Positions 23,841 to 35,697 of a stretch of DNA of 64,000 bases are shown here, one piece after another (the first letter of the stretch is position 1; the number at the start of each line of letters is the position of its first letter). Below the pieces are notes generated by a model. That model saw only the letters and a program-made list of their open reading frames with translations, had not been told where the DNA came from and did not search any database. This DNA comes from Takakia lepidozioides (Eukaryota > Streptophyta > Takakiopsida > Takakiales > Takakiaceae), in NCBI GenBank assembly GCA_030704615.1, contig CM060734.1, positions 7,502,001 through 7,566,000 of the forward strand, in the 5' to 3' direction. The translations under genes and the position numbers were made by a program.

Positions 23841-23906
23841 ATGGGTGCTCAACCATGGAAATACACCCTGCATCTTCCCCCTATTCTCGTGCGACGTGGA
23901 CTGGGC

Positions 23907-24134
23907 TCACGTCAGGCTCTTGGGCTCACAGACTCCTGGGTTCGCGTGGCTAGGCTCACACTCTAGCATCCCCCTCCCCAACATCAATGGTTGTGCTCCC
24001 GAGTCCAACAAGACCCGCAGTGGCCTATACCTCCTCCCGGCTGGGCCACTCAATTGAAACACACCATCCTGATTGTCCACCAAGACTACCCCAGGAGTCA
24101 CCATAATACGCTCAATGGCTGGTCTAGTTGGCAA
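23907..24134 (-). pseudogene. Gypsy aspartic protease
   Basis: Contains VLLDSGAQPLMLG, the retroviral-type aspartic protease active site (DSGA), preceded by PTRPAIERIMVTPG and VVLVDNQDG. It overlaps out of frame with the end of the gag ORF (24138), so a frameshift separates it from gag. A closely related copy at 63803-64000 is still in one frame across the same junction, which shows where this copy has lost or gained a base. Confidence 0.85.
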
Positions 24135-24137
24135 CTC

Positions 24138-26928
24138 CTACAACCTTGCAGCTGCCGCTTGCCATGGCACAGCTGTGGCTGTCTTCACCCTTGAATCCAG
24201 GACATCCATGCACTGCACCTTATCCGCTATCCCCGCAGATAGTGTCGATGCATCATCACTCTCACAGAGTCTAGCTGCTAGTCTGAACACAGCAGCTGGC
24301 CGAATCCCCGACATTGCAATGGTCATTGTAGAAAACAATGGAGCTTGGCAAACCGCCGTAGCCGCCCCCAACAATGTACTGGCTGTACCTTGTCTCCCAG
24401 TAGTATCCACTGGCATCTTCCGAGCTACACCAACTCTTCCCAATGACACTCGTGGCTCTACATCTGACACACTTGGACAAACCGACACCATTGATGGTGT
24501 GGTTGGCACTGTCTCGGCTAATGTCAAAGAATGGGGAAGCCTTGTCTGCCGACTTGCTTCCCCTATTTGTAGATCAAAATCCACATCCGCTCCTCTTGGC
24601 TCAGGAGTACGCGTTGCTGCTGGAGTGACAGTAGCTGCAGAGTCCACATGCAATGGTCCTACAAGTGCGGCTCCACACATGAAGCCCATACCAATCTGGT
24701 CTTCCCTAGGCATAAGAGGTTGTGCAGGTGGGGCTTGAACCTCAAGCCTTGGAGCTGGCACAACATGAGTAGTGGCCATGGTAGCAAGACGTTGCTCTAG
24801 CTGGGCAAGCCTATCCACCATGCCTTGGTCATGACCTTGACCCTGACCCTGTACTCCTTGGTTTTGGTTACGACCTCCACCACGACCTCTGCCTCCTCTA
24901 CCTCTCTGGAATATATTGCCTCGTCCTCGGCCACCATTGTTCTTTTGGAATTGGCCTGGCCGTAGCTCAGGATGCAAGTCATAACAATGGGTCTCTTCAT
25001 GCCCATACTTGCCACAATGCCTACACTGTGGTTGTGTACGCTCTGCCTATGCCGGCCTTTTGCCTCTCTCCGGGCAATCTCTCTTAACATGGGGTCCTCC
25101 ACAATCCCAACATGTCACTCCCGACTGTTGTTGGCCTGAGAATGAAGGAAGTAACCTCTGCAATTGAGATCCTCTCTGTCCTTCCCCGGGCTTCGCCTGA
25201 GCCCCTTTGTTGCCTTGAGCACATTGGGGTAGTGGTTGTTGTTGGCTAGGAGCCCCACTTCGTTGTGTCTCCTTACCAAATCCCACCATGGCCACTCGTT
25301 CCTCCACCATATTGAGCTCTATCCGCTCTGCCAGCAAAAACACGTTTGTTAAGGTGGGTTGGGCCACTTGTAGGGGAGTTGTATCCTGTACGCTTCTCCT
25401 CAGCTCCTTGTCCAATATCCCATACCAGAATTGGACTGCTTGAACTTCCGTAACCCCTTGGGTTACATTTATCAATCGCCTCGTGCGCGTGTAAGCCTCC
25501 CTCAAACTTTCGGTAGGCTTTCGTTGGAACTCTTGCAAGCTCCGCAATTTCTCCGTCTTTATTCCCTGATAGTTTCTCTTTAACAACTGGGTTAAAGGCA
25601 GGCACGGGTGTTGGTGCTGCAGCAGGAGCTTGGGTGGACTTCCCAGCTCCTGTTCCACTTGACATCCCACTGCTGCTTGCAGAAGCTGCCGGTGTAGCTG
25701 CCGGTGTCACCACTGCCCTTGTGCATCTAGTGATGGAAACATAGTCAGGTGACCAATACACCCGCCATTCCTCAATCTCCACCTCATGTCCCCGCCTAAA
25801 CTCATGGTAGTCATCCATGGGCGGCCCCTCAAGGTGCTGAAACAACCCCTTCCATGCCATAAAAGGCGTAAACAGTTGTGGATTGCGCATCTGCTGCAAA
25901 TCACACCAACTATGTCGCGCACCTTACTTCGGTAAGCTCCCCTTCAAGTCATAGTTACTCGCTTTGATGTGCGCGCCTAACTCCCCAACGGGCCGCCGGG
26001 CCAACTCGGAGCTTCGGCTGTTCACCGGGACATAACGGTCCCCCTTTACTCCTCCACTTGACCCTCTCTCAATTTGGGCCAAGTGGAAATTCCCTTTGGT
26101 CGATGGCAGTCGGAACGGGCTCCCCACACCTTGGTCGCTTTCCGGCTCGCACGCTTACTTACTAGTTTTTGGTCACCAACGGGCTTGCACCATTCTCGGG
26201 GTTACTACTCCCTATATATACTTCTGTAATTGTCCGCGGGGGTTTCACAAACAACCATGCCATTTTATGGCGAACCACCACGAAAACCCTCGACTCCCGG
26301 TGATGAGTCGCGGTGAGTCTTGGCCCACCCACCACGGTCCCATTGGACCGTGATGAGTCCCAAGACTCCCCACGACTCCCACCACAAGGTCTCCGCCCCC
26401 ATGGTGAGTCCTATGCTACCCCCACTTAGTCCCACTAAGTCCCACTAAGCTACCACCACCCCTCGTGGAACCACCCCCACCGCAACCCGGTGTGCGGGGC
26501 TCCACCTAGTAAGCGCCTCCGCCTCCTTGAGTGCCTTGGGCACTCAAGGGTGCTTTAGCCCCCGCATCTATTGTTGCCACTGCCCCCACCACAGGGGCAG
26601 CCCCTCTCGTGTCCCGACCCCCTGCCCTCAAGGCAAAGGGCCGCGACAAACTATCAAACTCCTGTATGAAATCATCAAGCTCGATGGTGCCCACAGCTCC
26701 AGAGTACTGATGTGGCCCCTTGGTAGCTCCATACATTTCCTCCATCGTATCCCACAACAATGGCACGGAAATGGCTTGCACCTTTGGCGAGAATCCTTCT
26801 AACCCCGAGTCTGAACCTTCCTCAGAAGACACTGAAAGTAAAGGTGGCCTAAACCGCACACCTCGTCTTGTATACCCACTAGTATCGCTGGTGCTCGTAC
26901 CGGCACTCTCATCAGCAACTGGTGGCAC
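24138..26928 (-). pseudogene. Gypsy gag with two CCHC zinc knuckles
   Basis: The N-terminal piece (26928-26506) contains YSGAVGTIELDDFIQEFDSL. After a foreign insert, gag resumes near 25990 with ASNYDLKGSLPK and then MQQMRNPQLFTPFMAWKGLF, DDYHEFRRGHEVEIEEW; a frameshift at about 25600 leads to LQEFQRKPTESLREAYTRTR (retrotransposon gag domain). Two zinc knuckles, CWDCGGPHVKRDC and CRHCGKYGHEETHC, lie in one frame but are split by an in-frame TAG at 25047-25049. A Gly/Arg-rich stretch and a Pro/Ala/Thr-rich region follow to the protease. Confidence 0.85.
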
Positions 26929-26929
26929 C

Positions 26930-29490
26930 TCCGTGATGAAAACTCACAACCACACCTGTTGTAAACCTGTCTCTAATCCCCCTTTCCACAAGGTAACCGG
27001 GAAGAGAACCTGTTGCGGCTTATGGCTTAGACTACTAGGTTCGTAACATAAACCTGCACCTGCATCCACCGCAAGCACTCCTATGGTCTGCTGGTCATCA
27101 ACCCAACCTCACCATAAGAGAAACAATGATGGTCTGACTGGTCATCACCCCAGCCTCACCACCGACAGCACGCTCTAGGATTGACCGGTGATCAAATCTG
27201 GACCAACCTCCTATGACAACAAGCGCCCACACAAAGCTAACATGGCGCACTGTCAAGCATGCAGGTGTGGAGGGGATCCAAACACAAGAAAATCAAGACA
27301 ACAACTCCCCCACACCAAAAAGACTCCATAGTGTTACTCCTGCAATGACACCCCAGCCCAAACCCGGACTGACTCTTGCCTCCACCTACGGAAAGGTTTT
27401 GGCCTACAGAGAGGGTGAAAGACTACAAGAAAGAGAGACTAAAGCAATTCCTAATCCCAGCATGCTCTCATCCCACTACCCTATCTCCACACTCTCTTGC
27501 TTGAACAATAGACAAGACTACCTTTTTTCAAGGGTCTCTCAAATAACTCTCCAGGAGCCCTCAAGAATATGTCTCATCTCACTAAGGCTCCCAATCCTTG
27601 CACAATGGGACTCCAAAACAGTACACCAAGGCCCCAAGAGCCTGCCAAAACTTAGCCCTCGAGGACCCCAAATAGTCCTTCACACAAGTCGCCAAAGACT
27701 CCTCAAGCTCGCCAAATATTGGCCTCTAAGGACCCCAAATAGTCATCCAAAGAACTCCAAATGGTCCTCCAAGGACCCCAAACAGTCCTCCAAGGACTCC
27801 CAATGGTCCTCCAAGGACCCCAAACTGTCTTCCAAGGACTCCCAATGGTCCTCCAAACAGTCCTCCAAGGACTCTTCCTATGTCACTATGTTCCCAATGC
27901 GTTCCCAACGTTCCCAAAGTTCCCTAAGAATATTCCTGAGAATATGCCATAGTATTCCCCAGTATTCCCCTGGGCCTATACGTATTCTCTTTGTATTCCC
28001 CTTGTATTCTCCTTAGGAATAGCCATTCCCCCCTGGAATAGCCAATTCTCCTTGGCAATAGCCATTTCCCCTTAGGGTTTAGCCATTTCCCCTTGGGTTT
28101 AGCAATTTCTCCCTAAGCTTTAGCCACTTCCCCCTCTATTTCCTTGAGGTTTAGACTTACCAAACTAGGGTTTGTGCTCCTTGGGGCTCTATGCTTAATC
28201 CCCTCAAGCATCCATGAATTCTATGGGGTACCACGACAAATTCCCTTTATCTTCTTCACCTTAATCTACTCAAGTTTGTCTCCAACTCAACTAGCAATGC
28301 ATTGGCCACAGAACAAGCTCAATTTCTCATTGGAACTCAAAATCAAGCTTGTACCTCCTTTGGCAAGCCACCAAGCCTTGTCTCCTCTCAAGCCTTGGTT
28401 ATTCAAGCTCCCTTCACTTGCTAGCTCAAGAGCCACTCCTCTCAAGCTTGAAATTGCAAAGCTCAAGCCAAAAACATGCTCCACACTTGCATCACCTCAT
28501 ACACAAGGGAATCAACTTGCTCCCTTCACCTTCTAGCTCTCCTCAAGCTTGAAGTTGGAAGCCACACTTGGGAAGCATGCTCCACATAAGCATCACTTTC
28601 TTGATTAACCATCCACCACAAAATTTAAAGCCAAAAGGGAATGAATACATGAGCTTCACCTTCTCCTTCCTTGTCTTGTCACATGCTAATGTATGGTTGA
28701 AGTTACTATGCATGCCTTGAGCCACAATCTCTTTTCTTCATGAAGACTACCTCCAATGATCTCCCACATGTGCTCCAAGCTCTTCAATGCTCTAGGCTTG
28801 GTTTCACATCATCATTGATGGAATTTTCACCCGTATGCTTCCCTTCAAACCTCTTGAGCTTCCTAATGTTCTCCAAGTGCTTGCCCTTGTTGTCTTCAAG
28901 CTCAAGCCTATGTAGCTCCTTGGCTTCTCTTCCACAACATCCACAATTGAGCTTGCTTAACCCTAGATTGATAGTGAAATGAATACTAACAATCATTTAG
29001 TTGCTCTCCACAAGCCATGGCACACACCATTGACTCCATAATGCATAGAAATGATTCTCAATCCTTAGAATCCATGCTTCCACACACACAAGACTTCCTT
29101 CTTGCAATCCTTGCAAATCTTGTGGCAAACAAGCTTATTCTTGAGCTCCCCAACACCTTGGTGTAACACCACAAATACCTTTCCTTGTAACCCTTGCAAG
29201 CCTTGTAATACAAAAGCTAAATTTTCCTTGCTCTCAATTCTTTGGTGCATGCAACTTCACCAAGCACCTTTCTTTGCAAGCCTTGTGATCTACAATAGTT
29301 CCATCTTTGAGTTCTCCACCTCCTTAGGGCAAAACAATATCTCTCAAAGCTCTAACACCACAAGGATTTTCCTTTGCAATATATGCAACATCTTGCAACA
29401 CAAGAGCTATCTTCCCAAGCTCTTCAACACACAAGTGTTAAACTAACCCTTACACTCCGCACTCACAAGCATAAGGTCATCTTCTTGTAG
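26930..29490. other. Long low-complexity leader region, no gene
   Basis: 27741-27872 holds a minisatellite of about 20 bp (CCAAATGGTCCTCCAAGGAC and variants, roughly six to eight units). 27950-28140 repeats TTCCCCTTAGG(G)TTTAGCCA. From 28200 to 29460 the words CAAGCTC, TTGCAA and CCTTGTAA recur. The long ORFs here simply reflect this biased composition. Confidence 0.6.
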
Positions 29491-29857
29491 TGATAATGAA
29501 AAGTGAACACAATGGAAACACTCCACTCATGAATCCACTCAATCACATAAAGTAAGTCAAGCCAATGACACCCTTGCTAAGAGAATCCACCCTACAAAGC
29601 CATCACCACACTCCCTCTCAATACCTAGAGCTATGGAGGTGGGAGAGGCTCATGGAGGCTCAACTACAAGAAGATGAGCCTTCCTCAACATTCACAAGGG
29701 GAAAACCCATCCCCATGTCCAAAGTGAGGTTTGACACCTCACTTGGCATGTGAGACCAAATGAAGTCCCAACACAAAAAATACATATATAAATATCCAAA
29801 ATGTCCTAGTTAACTAGAAGTAGGTAATTCTAGTTAACCATGACTAAAACCACGACA
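29491..29857 (-). repeat. LTR-like repeat, right copy
   Basis: 367 bp starting TGATAATGAAAAG and ending ACCACGACA, matching 18163-18540. On the minus strand this would be the 5' LTR. The sequence just inside (minus strand CTACAAGAAGATGACC) does not begin with TGG, so no ordinary tRNA primer site is seen. Confidence 0.75.
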
Positions 29858-32170
29858 ATACAGACTAGAGTGACTCAGTTTGGACTGCAATTTGCAGTTT
29901 TCGACTGACTGCTTGTCATATTATTCTTCACCATATACACATAAGTATATATTCATAGCAAAATGACTTAGAATGGGTTAGCCACTTACCATATGTACAT
30001 GTGGGTACAATTATTTTGGAATTTGGATGAAATCTCATGAAGCTATGGACTGTTGTAGGGAATTCCAATGGACTGTCACAGTCCATTGGATGTCCCAAAT
30101 GCCATCTGAAAAACCTATTTGTGCAAAACCAATTCATATATGGACTTTATAACTAGATACACAATGTTTGAATTGACACAAATATAAATTTGTGAACAAT
30201 TCCATCCATCCATCAAGACACTATGGATTTTTTTGTACAAAAAAAACCCCCAAAATGACGATTTGTCCATAGCATTTTGAAAAATTCATATTTGGGTGGA
30301 GATCTTTGCTAAGAATTATATATTGTTATTGTCTCTAGGAGCTTATTGTTATATGGAAAAATTTCATAAACTACAAGATAATAATAAATAACTATTATTT
30401 CTAAATAAGAAAAATATATTTAAAAACAATTATAATAAAAAATATCTCAAATATTTGGGATGAGATCATTTACTAAATATGATTAGTATACCATTACCTA
30501 TAAAGATAAAAGTATATTTAAACAAATATCCTTAATTAAAAGGTGCATTGAGTTTTTCTCATGGATTTTTAGTGGAGGGCACATCTGCCGCTTTTGAGCC
30601 AGTGTAGTCTGCACTTACCCAGAGGGATAGAGAGGGAGAGAGGGAGAGAGGGGGCGCCCACCATCCAACCCCTCGTATGGCAGTCCCTTATGGAGTGAGT
30701 GCATACCCTTATGGAGTGAGTGTGGTATGCACTCACCCCGTAAGGGAGTGCATACCAGACCCATTCTCATAAGGCTCTCCCTCTACAATGTAGTTCTATC
30801 TTTGGACTTGAATACCAAAAAGATAAAAGGTCTACATTCTCTCTGCCCTCAGATCACGAGTGAACATTGGCATAGCATACATCAAACTTGGCAAGAATAT
30901 AGAGTCATGCATTTTCCATGTTACCTCTTATCTTGTCAACAAGCTCTTGTAAAGAAATAGAGACCAAGGAAAGATCTCCGTGCAATGTAGTTTTATCTTT
31001 GGTTAAAAAGCTACAGTCTCTGCTTCCCAAGTCAAGAGAAAATATGGACAAAACATTCATATAGTTGGGCACGCAAGAGTTCAGAAATTATAGGTGTTCT
31101 TCAACCAATGGCAGTAAATTACTGCACATTTTTCCACCATATCAGCCAACTTTATGGTTAGAACCGTTTTTCCAAAGGTATGAATAAGAACTTGTGTTCT
31201 TTAGCCAATGGCAGTAGTCTACTGCCCGTGATTCACAACATGAACATACATGAATAAGAACATTGGCAGCAATTTGCTGCCCATCTTTTCACCATATCAG
31301 CGAGCTTTATGGTTTTAAAACCAGATTTCCTTAAGGTATGAAAAAGGACATATCATGTTACATCTGGGCATATTTTTAGTGGTGCTATAAAGAGCAAACC
31401 CACATCCAGGAGAAGTATTAAAGCCCACGAGTAGGGAAGGTTTTTCATCATATGCCTGCTGACATAAGGCATCAACTACAAGTTACCAGTTAACAGGAGT
31501 AATGTGCATTGACTAGATCATGTAGAAGGTGTACACACATACTCTAACAGGCTGTTTTACCCGGGCCTAGCTCATAATATCAGTATGCAAGAAACCCTTA
31601 GATGTTCTTAAAGTAATATCAGCAATGCCTTTCTCTCGTTGTCCGATCCGCCAATAAATTTTTGTTGGAGATGATCATCATACCTTATGAGGGATTTGTT
31701 GCTCCACACTATTGTTATGGAGGTATAGGGGGCTGATATCCCATGACTTTCCTAGACCTGTGCAAAAGCCATTAAATGTGTTAGTACATCATAGTAAGAA
31801 AACTGGAAAATGGCAGGTGAGAGAGAGAGAGAGTGTGTACAGAAACCACTAAGTACACTGGTCAAGAGTAGAGAGAGAAGATACTATGTCTTGTTGGGAC
31901 ATGGACAAGACCAAACAAGGTCTTTGTCAAATTAACGACAAATCAACCTCATAACAAGGCACATCTAACTTCACCTTCCATAGGCAATATCTTACCTGAT
32001 AAAAACTCATGTCATCTTCCTGAAAATACATGAAAAATTAGGGTGGGAGGGTGGGAGGGTGGGATTTCCAAGACAACCATCACCCTAGATTCAGATGTCA
32101 TTCATCATTGAAGGAGTCTTGTTTTTCTTATAAAACAATCGGGACAAACACCACCTTGGGTACATACCAG
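29858..32170. other. AT-rich stretch without a recognisable gene
   Basis: Includes a purine-rich run (GAGAGGGAGAGAGGG, near 30630) and a hairpin at about 30723-30755 (GGTATGCACTC ... GAGTGCATACC) next to a duplicated CCTTATGGAGTGAGTG. An imperfect tandem repeat lies at about 31095-31340 (CAATGGCAGTA..TACTGC and ACCATATCAGC..GCTTTATGGTT recur). No supported exons. Confidence 0.45.
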
Positions 32171-32171
32171 A

Positions 32172-33023
32172 TCAGTATAAACACTTGAGCCTTTAAGAAT
32201 GAGTTGCACAGGTGTTGCAATTCCAAGAGCCCAGCCTGATAATGTAGAACAGCCAGCATGCTATGTCTATGTTCCATGAATGCACAAAGATCTGGATCTG
32301 GTTTTCCAATCATCTCTCCAAAACTCAATCAGAGTGGAGTGCTACAATGAGCATAATCAGAACTTTATAGACAACACCAGCTCAAAGGGTATTCCAAAAG
32401 GCTAGTTTGATAAGTTAAACCAGCCCCTATGTATTTTGAAAAAGCCCAACAAGACCACTGCTTGGTATTCTTCCTAGTCAAGTATACGTGTACATGTAAT
32501 CAGTGACATTAGGGCAGCAGCCATTATTAGCAACACTTTAAGCTGCAGCAAAAGGCCCTTGTAGCACTTAACCTCAATCCTCATGAACAGAACAAGCAGT
32601 CAGCACGTACAACTTACTGGCCCTTGCACCTCCTAAGAGCAAGCAGACTCCAGATTCACTGTTATGGTGATACACAACACCAGCTTAAACCTTCCAACTT
32701 CGGCAACTTCACTCAGGCCTTTACAGAGCAGGAATGCCTTTCAACATTGATCTTAAGTAGTCCAATTGGGTGACACATGCACATGAACATATGTAACTTA
32801 TTTGAAGGTCATTTGCACACTGTTGCAGCAGAGGACTTTATCGAATCCCCACGTGAGAACCCTCGCCTAGTGATACAAACCAAGACCCAACTTGCAAGTA
32901 GCTTAGCACCTGATCTATCACTTGTTCCAATGCCTCTTTCCATGCACATGCTCCTGAATATGCAATGCGGCCATTTGCAGCATAACAAGTTACTCCAATG
33001 AACATCTCTCCAAATAACGTCAA
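32172..33023 (-). CDS. Possible exons of an unrecognised minus-strand gene
   Basis: Two stretches look exon-like: about 33020-32880, with FIGVTCYAANGRIAYSGACA and WKEALEQVIDQVLSYLQ, and about 32230-32172, with GWALGIATPVQLILKGSSVY running into a GTATGT donor. They lie on the same strand as, and downstream of, the FAHD1 fragment. I do not recognise either and cannot confirm that they belong together. Confidence 0.25.
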
Positions 33024-33423
33024 GGTTCAGGACAACAAACTCGTAGAGCAAATTCTCAAAGGTTACACTTACTGAGAATAATCGCATGCATATTTCCCCA
33101 GTATAAGTCATCAAGTTCCACCAGACATCCCACCAAAATGCGTCTGTTCAGACAGCTTGAGCACTTATCATGTGTTCCAATAGAACATGACTCTCTGCAA
33201 GGTTTATCCATCAGTCAACCAAGCTTCAAGAGGCCATGGCTCATAAATACCCCACCCACTGTGTATGCAAACACTAGTCAAGGGCCCAGAAGTACGCCCA
33301 TTCTGGCACAGTAACAGCAATGGCACCAAACCTGTAAATAACAAACCATGCATGTGCACCCCAAGTAGGGGGGCTGGGCTATCCAGGGGTGGCCAAATAG
33401 ACAGAAACTTACCCTTATGGGGA

Positions 33424-34265
33424 CTAACGTTTGGGCGCATCCCGTGCCTTGACATCAAAAGACATCTCAACCAATCCAGTAATACTGGCTCTGATTTGCT
33501 GACCTGCTTTGACAGGCCCAAAGCCAGATGGAGTTCCTGCATTATCCAGGATAAAAATTGATGATGGCTATCTAAGAGATACTCCCATAGTACATAAAGG
33601 CCATACCTGTAGTAGAGTGCCCTGCTCTGTAGCACCCCTAGTCCCCAGAAAAGTCATTTCTTTCAGAGAGTGGGAGATATTAATTACATTCTCAAGTCCA
33701 ACTTCATACATTTTGTAAATTTGCAATAAATACAAAATTATCAGAAAACCTTTCACGTGGGCCGGGCGGCTGTGGTGCAATTGATGATGATATCAGGCCC
33801 AAATAGGCTAGATTGTGCCATAAAATTGAACAAAATACATAGTAATGTGAGGAGGGAGGATAGAAAGGTCATTGGAGGGAGCGATCACCTGTAAGTATGA
33901 CATCGCCCTCATTAAGGGTCATGATGGTGCTACTATGACAAGGAAAGGAATGCTGAAAAGCAGTATGTTACCATTGCTAACTGACTGTCCAACCATAGCT
34001 TTTGTATGATTGCAATCAACTGTCACGAAGTCCTAAGCTTGTTTTAAACAAGCATGTGTTTGTAATCATTATTATCAACTGCAGATGCCTCCTACTAGGA
34101 ACAACCGGGGATCTGGTACCTCTACATAAAGTGGCTGAGAGGAAGCTCCAGTGACCTTGGTACTGTGAATTGGTTACAAAACTGATTCTGAACAGTGGGA
34201 CCAGGTAAATTTATCTCAAGCCATAGCTCCAAGTCATCATAGGCAGCCACCTTCTTCTTGGGTAT
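33424..34265 (-). pseudogene. FAHD1: Fumarylacetoacetate hydrolase-domain protein (FAHD1-like), partial
   Basis: The last exon (33536-33424) encodes TPSGFGPVKAGQQIRASITG followed by LVEMSFDVKARDAPKR and a stop; this is the conserved C-terminus of FAHD1-type acylpyruvate hydrolase / oxaloacetate decarboxylase. An upstream exon (34265-34202) gives IPKKKVAAYDDLELWLEIN, matching the family's IPxxxxxxxxNLELWLxVN. It ends in phase 1 and the last exon starts in phase 1, so direct splicing is in frame, but about 40 family residues (the LISYxSxxxTLxxGDxxLT segment) are absent between them. A possible degenerate exon lies at about 33710-33608 (VINISHSLKEMTFL). No N-terminal exons are recognised, so the copy is partial. 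Confidence 0.75.
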
Positions 34266-34544
34266 CTGCATGCATCAGTGATATACAGCCAGTTCCCTCC
34301 ATCGACAATTCCCTAACACATAGTAAATTTGCTCAAGTCACATACCTCATAAACGTGTCCGTCTCATCTCAATTTGCTCAAGTCCTGGAATATAACTGTG
34401 AAACCAATGACAACTAAGAATACCCAATTGTTGAGGGTATGACGGAAGACATTAATTTTATCCATGGAAGACCTGTACATGAGAAACAATTCAGCCACGG
34501 TTAGGACTACCTACTCCAGATAAAGTGTGTCCAAGTGTGTGAGC

Positions 34545-34847
34545 AGACGTCATTCATCCAAATCGCTCCATTTCCAACTGCCTCCCAAGATGGGCAGAGT
34601 GAACGTGCAGGCGCAGATCAGTCTCAATGGCACGACAGAGGGGTGCAATAACTTCCTGTGCTTCCCATTAAACAGTGGCCCCACAGCTCATCAGAGACCA
34701 CTTCTACTCCTTAAGATGCACAAACACATCCCTGCAAACACAAAGCCATGTACAAAAAGTGGAGCACCTACATTGGTGATGGTATCTTCCAGCTCTTTCT
34801 CATATGACTCAATTACACAGTGCTCAGCATTCCCTGCTTTGAGTAAC
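34545..34847 (-). pseudogene. WASH-complex SWIP/WASHC4-like fragment
   Basis: Exon 34847-34768 (AG acceptor and GT donor) encodes LLKAGNAEHCVIESYEKELE and DTITNV. The following stretch, from about 34660, encodes EVIAPLCRAIETDLRLHVHS. In WASHC4/SWIP the segment PLCxxIExDLRLxxH is highly conserved, and it follows a coiled YxxxxE region, as here. The expected LDDRNPFKVG continuation is missing, and the frame ends at a TGA near 34547. SWIP belongs to the WASH complex that drives actin assembly on endosomes. The assignment rests on this one motif. Neighbours on the same strand are X2 upstream and FAHD1 downstream. Confidence 0.45.
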
Positions 34848-35169
34848 CTAATCACTGATCACATACTATTGTGAAATGCATTGATCACATGCTCTTATGG
34901 AATACTGCAAACTACATTACAAGGAGAGCAGATTCTCCTCAATGATTATGAAAAGTCCACTGTTTGCTAGCAAATATTCTCGTGAATAGAAGCATGTTCA
35001 AAATCAGGTTCTTCCTGTGATGCTAAAAACTATGCCAGTATGAAACAAGGAAATGTAACTAGCACAGGTTATCAAACATTTGCTCGCCAACTAGCTGAGT
35101 TTACAAGGCCATACTCCTACAAATCATCCAAAGTCATTCTTACTGATAATTGGAATGAGCATGACAAAT

Positions 35170-35697
35170 CTACATTCCATCATCAAATTCCTCTCCCCTG
35201 TCCTCTCTCCCGTCTCCTCTCCCATTTTTTTCAACAAGAAGGAGACGTCTCAATCGGCCACTGGCACGGAGAACATCGCGTTCCATTTGTTTCGTTTGTC
35301 TGTAGTGCCAAAGTTGATTCCCAGGGTCTAGGTGGCGTCCGTCCATGGCCAATTCCATGACATGCAAGAAGAAGCCTGCCAGATCAATTGGGTCGTTGTT
35401 GTAATGAGAGCTAGATTTCATGACACTGGATATCGTCCCATGCACCGCAACGCTACCGTAAGGATCGTCGCCTGATACTCGCCATGAGTCGCCAAGTCTG
35501 AGTTCCTTCAACTTATCCATCCAGATGGACACCTCTTCACGCGTGGAACGCTGTCCCGGTTGGGGGACGTTTAGTAGCAGGTACAGTTCGCTGCGCAGGG
35601 AACCTGTAATTTTGCCCCGATAATCTCTGAGGTACCTTAAGATTGGCTTCTGTAAGCCGGCTTTGCGATCAGTTTGGCTTCCCAATCCCTGTTACTT
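35170..35697 (-). pseudogene. X-family gene, copy X2 (C-terminal half, no introns)
   Basis: After an AG at about 35698 the frame runs WGSQTDRKAGLQKPILRYLR, DYRGKITGSLRSELYLLL, DDPYGSVAVHGTISSVMKSS, IDLAGFFLHVMELAMDGRHL and DPGNQLWHYRQTKQMERDVL to a stop at 35170. It aligns with X3 from end to end, but the intron that X3 carries within HV|MELAM (50891-50974) is absent here. Exons 1-3 are not found. Intron loss fits a partly processed copy; intron gain in X3 is the alternative. It faces the PITP fragment head-to-head, about 230 bp away. Confidence 0.65.

Larger units (their letters stand above)
18541..29490 (-). mobile_element. Degenerate Ty3/gypsy retrotransposon with PHD finger
   Basis: The interval between the two LTR-like repeats contains, in minus-strand order, gag (about 26928-24138), protease (24134-23907), RT/RNase H (about 21960-20498), integrase (about 20280-18960) and a PHD finger (about 19040-18885). 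Frames are broken by several stops and shifts. Two foreign stretches interrupt it: about 22520-23840 (hairpins, telomere-like words) and about 26130-26500. The leader side, 26930-29490, is long, low in complexity and has no gene. No tRNA primer site was found beside 29490, so the pairing of these repeats with these ORFs is likely but not proven. Confidence 0.75.

Noticed and set aside
24073-24738. A 221-residue plus-strand ORF
   Set aside because: Shadow of the gypsy gag/protease reading frames on the minus strand.
27213-28016. A 267-residue ORF, one of the longest in the window
   Set aside because: It is built from the CCAAGGAC minisatellite and other low-complexity words; all frames are similarly open and no domain is present.
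32172-32230. P-type copper ATPase exon, suggested by the ALGIATPVQ string
   Set aside because: Only a few residues match and the metal-binding and DKTG motifs are missing; left as unrecognised.
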